DNA of 9,556 nt from Euryarchaeota archaeon UBA136 (GTDB taxonomy: Archaea > Thermoplasmatota > Poseidoniia > MGIII > CG-Epi1). The DNA lies in NCBI GenBank assembly GCA_002506485.1, contig DAXQ01000007.1, forward strand, positions 3,696 to 13,251. The letters run 5' to 3'. The notes beneath the pieces were generated by a model. That model did not search any database. It saw only the letters and a list, made by a program, of their open reading frames with translations, and had not been told where the DNA came from. The position numbers and the translations under genes are program-made. The number at the start of each line of letters is the position of its first letter. The first letter of the stretch is position 1. This document shows positions 1-7,193 of the stretch, piece by piece.

Positions 1-2132
1 GGAAGCGCCGATCTGCTGAGAAAGAGGGCGTGATTCATGACTTGGTTATGGATGACATCGAGATTGGAGAGGACTTTGAAGAGCTTGACACTTATCCAGT
101 TCAACCTCCCTTTTCCTACGTCCGGGTTCTATTCGATAAAAGGGATTATTCCAGATTTTACTACGTGGTCGAACCCAAGGCCACCAAACAGGAACTTGAT
201 GACTTAGAAACGATAAAAGAGGTCCTTCAGCGTGCTCTTAACATCAATCGTGAGACGATGGATGAGTCACAAGACGAGTTCTTGAAGCAGGCTGTAGATG
301 ATATACTGAACAGCTACAGGTTGAAGTCACGCCAGAGCAACCGTGAGAAGATTCATTATTACATTGAAAGAGATTTGATTGGTTATGGCAAGGTAGACAC
401 CATGATGCGCGATCCAAACATTGAGGATGTTTCTTGCGACGGCCCTGGTGTTGAGATCTTCGTTTATCACAGAAGGTTTGAATCATTGAGAACCAATGTT
501 ATGTGGGAGGATGAACTTGAGTTGGAAAGTTACATCATCCGTATGGCACAGCGTTGCGGTAAACATATTTCCATTGCAGAACCACTTCTGGATGCAACAT
601 TAATGGACGGTTCACGAATTGTTATGACGCTTGGTAGGGAAGTTTCCACCAAAGGTTCTACTTTTACCATCCGGCGTTTCAGGGATGAACCTTTTACTCC
701 TGTAGATTTACTTGAATTCAAGACATTTTCATCAATGCAGATCGCATTTTTCTGGATGGCGATGCAATATGGGATGTCCATGCTGTTTGTTGGTGGAACG
801 GCTTCCGGTAAGACCACGTCATTGAATGCATGTTCCCTTTTCCTTCCTTGGCAACACAAGATTGTCAGTATTGAGGAGACGAGAGAGTTGAATTTGCCAC
901 ATCCTAATTGGATCCCAGGATGTACAAGACAAGGTTTTGGTGGTGAAGCCGGCGGAACAGGTATGAAAGCACCAGGAGAGGTTGACATGTATGACCTTCT
1001 GAGAGCAGCTCTTCGAGAGCGTCCAGAATACATTATTGTGGGAGAAATTCGTGGTGCAGAGGCTTATGTTCTGTTTCAGGCAATGGCCACTGGTCACACT
1101 ACTTATTCAACTTTCCACGCCGATTCGATTCAGAGTTTAGTACACCGTCTTGAGAACAAACCGATTGAGATTCCAAGGGTTCTGATTCCTGCATTGGATG
1201 GTATTTCAATTCAAATTCAGACACGTATTGCAGGGAAGCGAGTAAGGCGAAACAAGAACATAGTTGAGATTATTGGAATCGATCCCCATTCTCATGAATT
1301 GCTTACCAATGAAGCATTTAGATGGGACAATACAGTTGATGAATTCCTATTCACAGGCAAGTCCTATATCCTCGAGAAGATTATGGCGAAGGCCAATCTC
1401 AACCGAGTTGAGATTATGGATGAGATGAAGAGACGCCAACTGGTCATTGAATGGTGTCTTAAGAAGGCAATCAGAGATTTCAAGGACTTTGCCAAAGTTA
1501 TTGCAGAGTACTATGTTCACCCTGAGGATGTCATGCGTCAAGTTTATGCAGATATGCAGGTTGGTGGCAAGAAGCGTCGCCGCAAGGTCGAAGATCGAGA
1601 CATGGACCTGTCGGGTTCAGGTGATGATGAGGTCGATGTTTCAGATTTCCCACCTAAGGTCAGACAAAAATATCAGAAACGCGAGGCCAAAGAGCAGGCA
1701 GCCAGATCTAAGAGTGATGCCAAGATATCACAGATGGACGATCCAACCAAGCGCTCGAAGTTAATTGCAAAGGAGGAAGTTAGGCGGGATAAAGTCGAGG
1801 CCCGGCTCCAGTCGGATTTATTGAAGGATCAGGCCTACTATGTGCCGCTTAAACAGTTGACTCCCTTATCCAAACAGATAGGTCTGGGTGATGTTTCATC
1901 GCTTAATGAGGTTGAGGCTAGGCGTATGTTGAAAGGCGTCCGGTCCGAGCTTAATAAGAAGGCCAATGGAGAAGCTAAAATTATGAAATTGGAGGATCAG
2001 CCAGAGAAGAAAGCTACTTCGGTGTCCTCTGAAGAGGACCGTGCTGCTAAGGCCCTTACAAGTCTGAAAGCTGCTTTAGCCAACAGAGTTCAACGTTCCG
2101 CTAATCCACGTTGGTGGCACAAATGGCTCTGA
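1..2132 (+). CDS. FlaI/PilB/TadA-type secretion ATPase, 5' end probably outside window
   Basis: This is a hexameric ATPase of the type II/IV secretion superfamily, which powers assembly of a type IV pilus-like filament from the cytoplasmic face. Residues are numbered from the GTG at 30. The core runs from about 100 to 410: Walker A GGTASGKT (255-262), the acidic box IEETREL (281-287), Walker B YIIVGE with E339, and the His box GHTTYSTFHADS (355-366). The N-terminal part (about 25-75) resembles the pre-domain of archaeal PilB proteins. From about 511 to 700 there is a Lys/Arg/Glu-rich, probably helical tail that opens with a KKRRRK cluster and ends in RWWHKWL. The frame has no stop back to the left edge, and its upstream codons (KRRSAEKEG) look coding. 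The gene therefore probably starts upstream; GTG 30 and ATG 48 are weaker options. It overlaps the next gene by 10 bases. Assignment to the superfamily is firm. Whether the machine is a pilus, a Tad-like system or archaellum-related is not settled. Confidence 0.93.
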   Translation, partial: KRRSAEKEGVIHDLVMDDIEIGEDFEELDTYPVQPPFSYVRVLFDKRDYSRFYYVVEPKATKQELDDLETIKEVLQRALNINRETMDESQDEFLKQAVDDILNSYRLKSRQSNREKIHYYIERDLIGYGKVDTMMRDPNIEDVSCDGPGVEIFVYHRRFESLRTNVMWEDELELESYIIRMAQRCGKHISIAEPLLDATLMDGSRIVMTLGREVSTKGSTFTIRRFRDEPFTPVDLLEFKTFSSMQIAFFWMAMQYGMSMLFVGGTASGKTTSLNACSLFLPWQHKIVSIEETRELNLPHPNWIPGCTRQGFGGEAGGTGMKAPGEVDMYDLLRAALRERPEYIIVGEIRGAEAYVLFQAMATGHTTYSTFHADSIQSLVHRLENKPIEIPRVLIPALDGISIQIQTRIAGKRVRRNKNIVEIIGIDPHSHELLTNEAFRWDNTVDEFLFTGKSYILEKIMAKANLNRVEIMDEMKRRQLVIEWCLKKAIRDFKDFAKVIAEYYVHPEDVMRQVYADMQVGGKKRRRKVEDRDMDLSGSGDDEVDVSDFPPKVRQKYQKREAKEQAARSKSDAKISQMDDPTKRSKLIAKEEVRRDKVEARLQSDLLKDQAYYVPLKQLTPLSKQIGLGDVSSLNEVEARRMLKGVRSELNKKANGEAKIMKLEDQPEKKATSVSSEEDRAAKALTSLKAALANRVQRSANPRWWHKWL

Positions 2133-3058
2133 CCGTTTTTGAAACATTTAGTAGAGTTTTACTAGGATGGTTAGGCCGCTTGCTGACCAAAGATTCTATA
2201 GGTCTCAGAAACGATCTTGTCAAAGCCCGAATTCCACTTCTAGCGGAGGACTACATGGCCTCTTCCATCATGCAAGTTATAGCTACATTTGTTGGTGGAG
2301 TACTTTTCGTATTGTTTCTTCTTGGTTTTCTGATACCTCAAATTGAGATGATGGAGAATCCATCTACTGGAGAAAACTTTTCAGTCTCGAAAACTGTTCA
2401 ATACGCCATTATTGGAATTCTAGTGTTCGCCTTGCCCGCATTGGTGGGTCTGATTCAGTTGTTTACCCCTGGTTGGGTGGCTAGTAGTAGAGCCACTAAT
2501 ATGGATAGACAGATACCTTACGCTGCAAGTTATGTGTCAGCTTTGGCAGCAGCTAATGCTACACCGTCACAGACTTTCAAATCTCTCGCCAGAAACAAGG
2601 ACATCTATGGTGAGATCTCGAACGATGCAGCATGGATTTTCCACAGTATGGAATTCATGGGCCGTGATTTGGTTACCACACTGAAGGAAGCTGTAGATCG
2701 AACTCCTTCCGAGAGATTTGCAGAATTTCTTCAGGGAATCATAGGTACTGTGACATCAGGAGGTAATCTGAAGTTATATTTCTTGAACAGATCTGAGTAT
2801 TACGCACAGCAGAATCGAGTTCATGTTAAGGATATATTACAGCAGATGGCCCTGTTCTCGGAAGCCTATGTGGTCGTTGCCGTTGCTTTGCCGATATTTG
2901 CTATGATTATTGCAGTTATTACTTTCTGGGTATCAGGGGCAGGCATGCAACTTGAGGAGATTCACATGTATCTTTTGGTATTTGGTGGATTTCCTATAAT
3001 TCAGATTATTTTTTCTGGTCTATTCTATAGTTTAAGTATGGAGATATCAACCGACTGA
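2123..3058 (+). CDS. Type IV pilus platform protein 1 (T2SSF / TadB-TadC / FlaJ-like)
   Basis: This is a polytopic membrane protein of 311 residues, matching the single-T2SSF-domain size of TadB and TadC and shorter than a typical FlaJ. Numbered from ATG 2123, hydrophobic segments lie at about 49-72, 93-114, 247-271 and 280-301. A cytoplasmic helical region between the second and third (about 128-245) fits a T2SSF domain. This family forms the inner-membrane platform on which the ATPase acts. I chose ATG 2123 over TTG 2111 and GTG 2114 because GGTGG at 2113-2117 lies five bases upstream and matches the archaeal anti-SD. The gene overlaps the ATPase by 10 bases and ends in TGATG, sharing one base with the next gene. 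The motor-platform order and translational coupling support the call. The family is judged from topology, size and context, because primary sequence in it is poorly conserved. Confidence 0.85.
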   Translation: MALTVFETFSRVLLGWLGRLLTKDSIGLRNDLVKARIPLLAEDYMASSIMQVIATFVGGVLFVLFLLGFLIPQIEMMENPSTGENFSVSKTVQYAIIGILVFALPALVGLIQLFTPGWVASSRATNMDRQIPYAASYVSALAAANATPSQTFKSLARNKDIYGEISNDAAWIFHSMEFMGRDLVTTLKEAVDRTPSERFAEFLQGIIGTVTSGGNLKLYFLNRSEYYAQQNRVHVKDILQQMALFSEAYVVVAVALPIFAMIIAVITFWVSGAGMQLEEIHMYLLVFGGFPIIQIIFSGLFYSLSMEISTD

Positions 3059-4296
3059 TGACGATTAAAGGTAATTTGGAGAAGAAAAGCTACCAAGATC
3101 CACGCACAGGGGTCAAGAGACGCTGGATGGAGTACAGCAGAGTCGGTCGTTGGATAAATGTCAGGGACAAGACTTTCGATTGGGCTCCGGTTGTCGTTGT
3201 CTTTCTTTCGATTGTCTTTGCCCTCTTCTTCTTTGTAATTGCTAATATCAATAATACTACAGATGCCCAGACACTGGTGGTCGATCAGGACTTTGACAAG
3301 CAATTCGACAATCCTTGGGCCATGAATGACGGTCGTTTTTCATTCACCTTTGGAAATACTTATGACGAATCAATGGGTAAGGAGAATCGTGTAGAGGCAA
3401 TTTATGGTCTTGGCCTTCCAGCCATCCAAAACAATATGTCAAAAGACAACAATCCTGCGGTTGATGGAATAGAGAATGAAATGACTGCGAACGAATGGCT
3501 CCGTAGTTATCCTGAGATATCTGCAATCGACTATGTGATATTTGGTTTGGTCTCATTGATGCTGCCTTATGGGCTTTATGGACGGCGAAGGGACCAGATT
3601 AGGGCCCGAGTTGAGGACAAATTTCCAGATTTTCTGAGAGACCTTGCAGAGTATTGGAAGGGTGGTCTGAGCATGACCGTCGCGATTCAGACTCTGGCCA
3701 AGGGAGAGTATGGTAACCTTAACGAGGACGTTAACAAAATGGCATCCCAGATTTCTTGGGGCATTTCATTTGGAGAGGTTCTGGATATGTTCACCGAACG
3801 AGTTACTTCACCGATTGTGACTAGAGCCGTTAGAATGGTAGATGAGGCCAATCGTGCAGGTGGTCGTATCTCGGATATTCTTCTGGCCGCTTCTTTTGAT
3901 GCTAGGGAAATCAAGGCCTTGGAGACAGAAAGAAGGCAGGAAGTCGGAAGTTACGTAACGGTCATTTATGCTTCCTTCTTTGTCTATCTGGGCATTATCC
4001 TTGTTCTTGCACAAACTTTCATTCCAGCTATTGTTGATTCAGCAGCAGCTACTGGAAGCACAGGTTCCATGTCTATTGGAAACCTAACCATAAGGGAGAT
4101 GAACGAGGTCTGGATTTCCACGATTTTTCTTTACAGTCTGGTAGTGCAAGGTATTGGCAACGGACTAGCGGCCGGTTTCATGTCCAATGGAAGATTATAT
4201 TCGGCATTTAACCGAGCATCCTTTTTACTTCTGATTGGATGGTTTGTCTTTGAACTTACTGGAATAGGAACATCCATGATAACTCCTCAGATTTAG
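3058..4296 (+). CDS. Type IV pilus platform protein 2 (T2SSF / FlaJ-like) with a large outer loop
   Basis: This is a second platform-type membrane protein of 412 residues. A basic N-terminus (1-40) precedes a first membrane segment at about 43-63. A polar stretch of about 90 residues follows (65-155), then a membrane segment at 156-174 and the cytoplasmic T2SSF-like domain (about 176-295). That domain contains FPDFLRDLAEYWKGG and a helical repeat ending near ETERRQEV. Further hydrophobic segments lie at about 299-323, 351-371 and 387-405. The FPxFLRxLAEYxxGG region is recognisably FlaJ/TadC-like. The first gene of the pair supplies a similar domain, so the platform is encoded by two genes. 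The start ATG overlaps the upstream stop (TGATG), with GGAGAT about 12 bases before it. The polar loop should face outside if the N-terminus is cytoplasmic; this is an inference from the positive charges. Confidence 0.87.
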   Translation: MTIKGNLEKKSYQDPRTGVKRRWMEYSRVGRWINVRDKTFDWAPVVVVFLSIVFALFFFVIANINNTTDAQTLVVDQDFDKQFDNPWAMNDGRFSFTFGNTYDESMGKENRVEAIYGLGLPAIQNNMSKDNNPAVDGIENEMTANEWLRSYPEISAIDYVIFGLVSLMLPYGLYGRRRDQIRARVEDKFPDFLRDLAEYWKGGLSMTVAIQTLAKGEYGNLNEDVNKMASQISWGISFGEVLDMFTERVTSPIVTRAVRMVDEANRAGGRISDILLAASFDAREIKALETERRQEVGSYVTVIYASFFVYLGIILVLAQTFIPAIVDSAAATGSTGSMSIGNLTIREMNEVWISTIFLYSLVVQGIGNGLAAGFMSNGRLYSAFNRASFLLLIGWFVFELTGIGTSMITPQI

Positions 4297-4313
4297 CTGA
4301 GGTTGATTGTACT

Positions 4314-4766
4314 ATGAATGACACCAAAGGTCAGATGCATGTGCTTGAGGTCCTTTTGGTGGCAACCTTGTTTACTTCCGCCGTAAATGTATCTGTGAAC
4401 ATTTTGCCAACGAGTGATGCTAATAATCTGGAGGAAAACGACCTTTATTTTTCAGGTCTGGAGATTCTTGAGATGTTAGATGTCTGGCAGCCCTCTGACG
4501 CTACGATAGCTGCAGCACATGATGACTCAACTCTTGCCTGGTGGCTTGCTACGGATAATGATACATCGATTAAGCAATACTTGGATGCGGGCCTTGCATC
4601 ATCGGTTTCGTATCGTCTGGAAGCAACGCATGGTGGTCAGACAGAGGTTATTGTGGATCGCGAGGCCCCATCCGGGCCTGTTATTCAGGCTTTCAGGATA
4701 GTCTGGGCAGATAATGAGATCTGGGATCTTAGTCTCAAGTTGTGGTATGGATATAGGGAGGGCTGA
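4314..4766 (+). CDS. Short pilin-like protein with a GQ-type N-terminal signal
   Basis: This 150-residue protein has one N-terminal hydrophobic helix (about 8-30) preceded by a short charged leader, MNDTKGQ. Residues KGQMHVLEV resemble the class III (type IV pilin-like) signals of archaea, where cleavage follows Gly and a Glu lies early in the helix. Here Glu12 is +6 if cleavage is after Gly6, rather than the usual +5. I recall haloarchaeal proteins encoded beside pilus ATPase genes with similar RGQAHxLE starts, but cannot check this. The rest is a soluble domain rich in Asp, Trp and Thr, without cysteine. GAGGT at 4299-4303 sits 10 bases before the ATG. The gene follows the second platform gene after 17 bases and overlaps the next by one base (TGATG). 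Its likely role is a minor or structural subunit of the filament built by the upstream genes. No specific family is claimed. Confidence 0.7.
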   Translation: MNDTKGQMHVLEVLLVATLFTSAVNVSVNILPTSDANNLEENDLYFSGLEILEMLDVWQPSDATIAAAHDDSTLAWWLATDNDTSIKQYLDAGLASSVSYRLEATHGGQTEVIVDREAPSGPVIQAFRIVWADNEIWDLSLKLWYGYREG

Positions 4767-5155
4767 TGAAGGATAACGCACAGTTACTGTTAGTTTCAGG
4801 TCTTATAATGTCAATCACACTCATTGCCGTGAGCAGTACCATCACACATTCAGTCAATCTTGGTCAGCATCAAGGCGAAAGACACGACCTCACACCTTTA
4901 TTGAGTTCTATTGAAGATGATTTTCCATTAGCATTGGAATACGAGGTTGACAATGCAGCAGCTGATACAAGCTTGTCTACATCATTTGATACCACTGCAG
5001 AAACTGTTGAGTCGTTATTTGCATCTAGAGGCTATTCCCTCTCCTTTACTTTAGTTTCATCCACAGAGGATAGTGGAACATACACTTTCGTCTACAGTTT
5101 TGAGATCAACGATGGAACTATGTACATCAATTTGGACCAGACGGTTTCATTCTGA
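4766..5155 (+). CDS. Second short pilin-like / pseudopilin-like protein
   Basis: This 129-residue protein starts with MKDNAQLLLV and has one hydrophobic segment at about 7-23, followed by an acidic, Ser/Thr-rich extracytoplasmic domain with a likely beta-rich C-terminus (alternating hydrophobic residues at 90-129). There is no cysteine. The leader is very short and lacks the Gly expected before a prepilin cleavage site; Ala5-Gln6 occupies that place. It may be a pseudopilin-like partner or simply a membrane-anchored accessory protein. Its start overlaps the upstream stop (TGATG), and GGAGG at 4757-4761 lies four bases before the ATG, so it is clearly the last gene of the pilus-like operon. 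It ends four bases from the stop of a gene on the opposite strand. Function is inferred from position and topology only. Confidence 0.65.
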   Translation: MKDNAQLLLVSGLIMSITLIAVSSTITHSVNLGQHQGERHDLTPLLSSIEDDFPLALEYEVDNAAADTSLSTSFDTTAETVESLFASRGYSLSFTLVSSTEDSGTYTFVYSFEINDGTMYINLDQTVSF

Positions 5156-5159
5156 ATAT

Positions 5160-5471
5160 TTAATCTCTGGAAAGGAACGATGACATCGTTCTTTTGAACA
5201 TTCCGCCGAAGCCTAGAAAACAGGTTATGACCATTCCAATAAACATGATGACATAACTCAAGTATAATTGTTCAATGTCACTAGCGAATTGGTCAGGTGT
5301 TTCCCCACCCTGGAGTGCCATAAGTCGAATCAGGCCCAGTACAAATCCAACAATTATGATGACGAAGCCTCCAGTCATAATTATATCTTTGATGTTGATT
5401 CCATCCTCGGGAGGATCGGGACTGCCTTTGAACTCCTGAAAGTCACTACCATTGTCATCGTTGTCGGACAT
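5160..5471 (-). CDS. Small two-helix membrane protein of unknown function
   Basis: This 103-residue protein is not recognised. The N-terminal 28 residues are acidic and hydrophilic (MSDNDDNGSD start), followed by hydrophobic segments at about 30-50 and 70-90 and a short basic C-terminal tail (FKRTMSSFLSRD). The charge distribution suggests a cytoplasmic C-terminus; with two helices the N-terminus would be cytoplasmic too. The gene begins 43 bases downstream of the pyrG stop on the same strand, so it could be read from the pyrG promoter. A TATA-like dyad 25 bases before its ATG could also give a leaderless transcript. It converges on the pilus operon, with four bases between the stops, and its last codons contain the hairpin proposed as that operon's terminator. 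Hydrophobicity pattern and a clean start support a real gene. No function can be proposed from the sequence. Confidence 0.7.
   Translation of the reverse strand: MSDNDDNGSDFQEFKGSPDPPEDGINIKDIIMTGGFVIIIVGFVLGLIRLMALQGGETPDQFASDIEQLYLSYVIMFIGMVITCFLGFGGMFKRTMSSFLSRD
5171..5195 (+). terminator. Hairpin plus T-tract downstream of the pilus operon
   Basis: GAACGATG (5175-5182), one central A, and CATCGTTC (5184-5191) form a perfect inverted repeat. Flanking AAAG and TTTT can extend pairing to about 12 pairs (one G·T), or the TTTT can act as the terminal T-run. It begins 16 bases after the stop of the last pilus gene. It lies inside the 3' coding end of the opposite-strand small membrane protein, so it can only serve as a terminator for the + strand. 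Archaeal termination depends more on T-runs than on hairpins, so the role is tentative. Confidence 0.45.
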
Positions 5472-5490
5472 GCCTCAGCCAGAAATTGCG

Positions 5491-5501
5491 GCTTAATAAG
5501 C
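5491..5501 (-). promoter_or_regulatory. Candidate TATA element for the small membrane protein gene
   Basis: GCTTAATAAGC is a perfect 11-base palindrome with its centre at 5496. That is 25 bases before the A of the ATG at 5471 on the - strand, the spacing expected of an archaeal TATA box when the transcript starts at the start codon. It may equally be chance in an AT-rich spacer. Confidence 0.3.
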
Positions 5502-5514
5502 TTGCCCTTGAGAA

Positions 5515-7113
5515 TTATGCTTTTTTATTGGCCAGAGCGGCCTTCACTAGGCCAAGATGCAATGGTGACGGCGCATCAGGTCTTGATTTGAACTCTGGGT
5601 GAAACTGAGAGGCCATAAAATAGGGGTGCCCCTCCAATTCCAGTATTTCCATTCTCCTGCCGCTCGAATCCCTTCCGGTGTATTTCATTCCTTTCGCTTC
5701 TATTTGCTCGATATAATTGGGATTTATCTCGTATCGATGTCTGTGCCTTTCGAATATAATGTCTTTACCATACAATTCCTTTGCCTTTCCATCCAAAACT
5801 TTGATCTCGTGTTCACCGAGCCTCATTGTTGCTCCCATATCCACTACATCTTCTTGCTCAGGTAGGATATCAACCACTGGATGTGGTCCATCTGGATTCA
5901 ATTCTGCCGAATTGGCTTTCTCCAGACCTAGTACATTCCTGGCAAATTCAACAGTTGCTAACTGGAAACCAAAACAAACACCTAAGTACGGTATTTGATT
6001 TTCTCTTGCCCATCTAGCACTCATGATCTTACCTTCAGCTCCCCTATTTCCAAAACCGCCGGGGACGATAACGCCATTGACGCCTTCCAATTCTTTGGTA
6101 CTTCCCGAGTCTTCCAGATCAGGCGCTTCAATCCATCTTATTTTGACGTTACAACCTAGAACTGCCCCAGCATATCTCAGCGTCTCTTCATGTGATATAT
6201 AGGAATCCTTCAAAGAAGTATACTTTCCTATGATTGCAATTTCAATTTCTTCTCCACCATTGGAGATTCTATCTACAAAATCACGCCATTGCTTGACATC
6301 TGGTTTCTTGGCTTTCAGGCCCAATCGTTTCTCTATTAATTGAGGCAATCCTTGTTCCAGGAAAAGTAGAGGAACCTCATAGATCGTTTTGGCATCTGGA
6401 GCTGAGATGACCGCTTCTCTGGGAATATCTGCAAAAAATGCAATTTTAGCTGCAATATCCTCATCTAGGACCTCATTACTTCTTCCTACTATAACATCGG
6501 GTCTAATTCCAAGCCCCTGAAGCTCTTTGACGGAGTGTTGTGTTGGTTTTGTTTTCTGCTCACCTACAGCTCCTACAACAGGTATTAGTGTGGTATGAAT
6601 AAACATCACATTCTCACGCCCTTCCTCACGCCCTAATAAACGGACAGCTTCCATGAAAGGCATGGATTCGATGTCCCCAACCGTTCCCCCTAGTTCTACC
6701 ATACATACATCGGCTTCAGCATTCTTGGAAGCATTCTTTACTCCATCGACAATCTCCCTGACAACATGCGGAATAATCTGGACAGTTTGGCCTAGATAGT
6801 CGCCATGACGTTCTTTTTCTATGACCTTTTTGTAAACTTTTCCAGTGGTTATATTGTGTTCCGAGGTTAGATTGCAACGTAAAAATCGTTCATAATTTCC
6901 AAGATCCAAATCAACCTCTGCACCATCCGTCATTACGAAGACTTCACCATGCTCATATGGGTTCATGGTTCCGGCATCTACGTTCAGATAGGGGTCAATT
7001 TTTACGGCAGTTACTTTGTAGCCAGCACACTGTAACAATAGGCCTGTAGACGATGATGTTACTCCCTTTCCTAGACCTGAAAGGACTCCGCCAGTCACAA
7101 TTATGTACTTCAT
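5515..7113 (-). CDS. pyrG: CTP synthase
   Basis: CTP synthase makes CTP from UTP, ATP and glutamine, the last step of pyrimidine nucleotide synthesis, in the cytoplasm. At 532 residues it has the usual length. The N-terminal synthase domain (1 to about 270) carries the P-loop GGVLSGLGKG (8-17), KIDPYLNVDAGTM (38-50), the PYEHGEVFV block (52-60), the metal-binding region around D70, and VELGGTVGDIES (139-150) with E140. The C-terminal class I glutamine amidotransferase domain (about 290-532) has the oxyanion-loop motif PGGFGNRG (351-358), nucleophile C380 in YLGVCFGFQ, and the His505/Glu507 pair in QFHPEF. All expected catalytic residues are present, so it should be active. It is transcribed divergently from the hydrolase-dioxygenase operon, and the small membrane protein gene follows it closely. 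Nothing suggests a functional link to the pilus genes. Confidence 0.98.
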   Translation of the reverse strand: MKYIIVTGGVLSGLGKGVTSSSTGLLLQCAGYKVTAVKIDPYLNVDAGTMNPYEHGEVFVMTDGAEVDLDLGNYERFLRCNLTSEHNITTGKVYKKVIEKERHGDYLGQTVQIIPHVVREIVDGVKNASKNAEADVCMVELGGTVGDIESMPFMEAVRLLGREEGRENVMFIHTTLIPVVGAVGEQKTKPTQHSVKELQGLGIRPDVIVGRSNEVLDEDIAAKIAFFADIPREAVISAPDAKTIYEVPLLFLEQGLPQLIEKRLGLKAKKPDVKQWRDFVDRISNGGEEIEIAIIGKYTSLKDSYISHEETLRYAGAVLGCNVKIRWIEAPDLEDSGSTKELEGVNGVIVPGGFGNRGAEGKIMSARWARENQIPYLGVCFGFQLATVEFARNVLGLEKANSAELNPDGPHPVVDILPEQEDVVDMGATMRLGEHEIKVLDGKAKELYGKDIIFERHRHRYEINPNYIEQIEAKGMKYTGRDSSGRRMEILELEGHPYFMASQFHPEFKSRPDAPSPLHLGLVKAALANKKA

Positions 7114-7193
7114 TCAACTCAACGGGCTAATATATGTCCACAGGCCACTATAAGGCCGTCGGTCAACTTAAACCCCTTTTCTCATGTTCTTTC
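7114..7193. promoter_or_regulatory. Divergent promoter region between pyrG and the hydrolase operon
   Basis: This AT-rich spacer holds several TATA-like elements. For pyrG (- strand), CATATATTAG (7136-7127) is centred only about 19 bases from the ATG, while CCTTATAGTGG (7155-7145) is centred about 37 bases away and would leave a leader of about 12 bases. For the + strand, ACTTAAACC (7166-7174) is centred 24 bases before GTG 7194, fitting a leaderless transcript. These are assignments by eye from spacing. Confidence 0.45.

Noticed and set aside
530..1033. Antisense reading frame of 167 codons within the ATPase gene
   Set aside because: It lies opposite the most conserved ATPase motifs and its translation shows no domain or sensible composition; it is a shadow of the real gene.
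2111..2122. TTG 2111 or GTG 2114 as the start of the first platform protein
   Set aside because: The GGTGG at 2113-2117 is better placed as the ribosome binding site for ATG 2123, and these starts would overlap it.
3025..4014. Antisense frames opposite the second platform gene
   Set aside because: Short, mutually overlapping and without any family feature; the + strand protein explains the sequence.
1..5155. Calling the pilus-like operon an archaellum (fla/arl) cluster
   Set aside because: No archaellin, FlaF, FlaG or FlaH is present, and the platform is split in two, so only a generic type IV filament system is supported.
5491..5501. GCTTAATAAGC as a dedicated operator
   Set aside because: A single 11-base palindrome in an AT-rich spacer is weak evidence; TATA-box placement explains it as well, so it is listed only as a candidate promoter element.
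5599..6017. Several + strand frames opposite the 3' half of pyrG
   Set aside because: They overlap each other and a fully conserved CTP synthase on the other strand; none has a recognisable motif or ribosome binding site.
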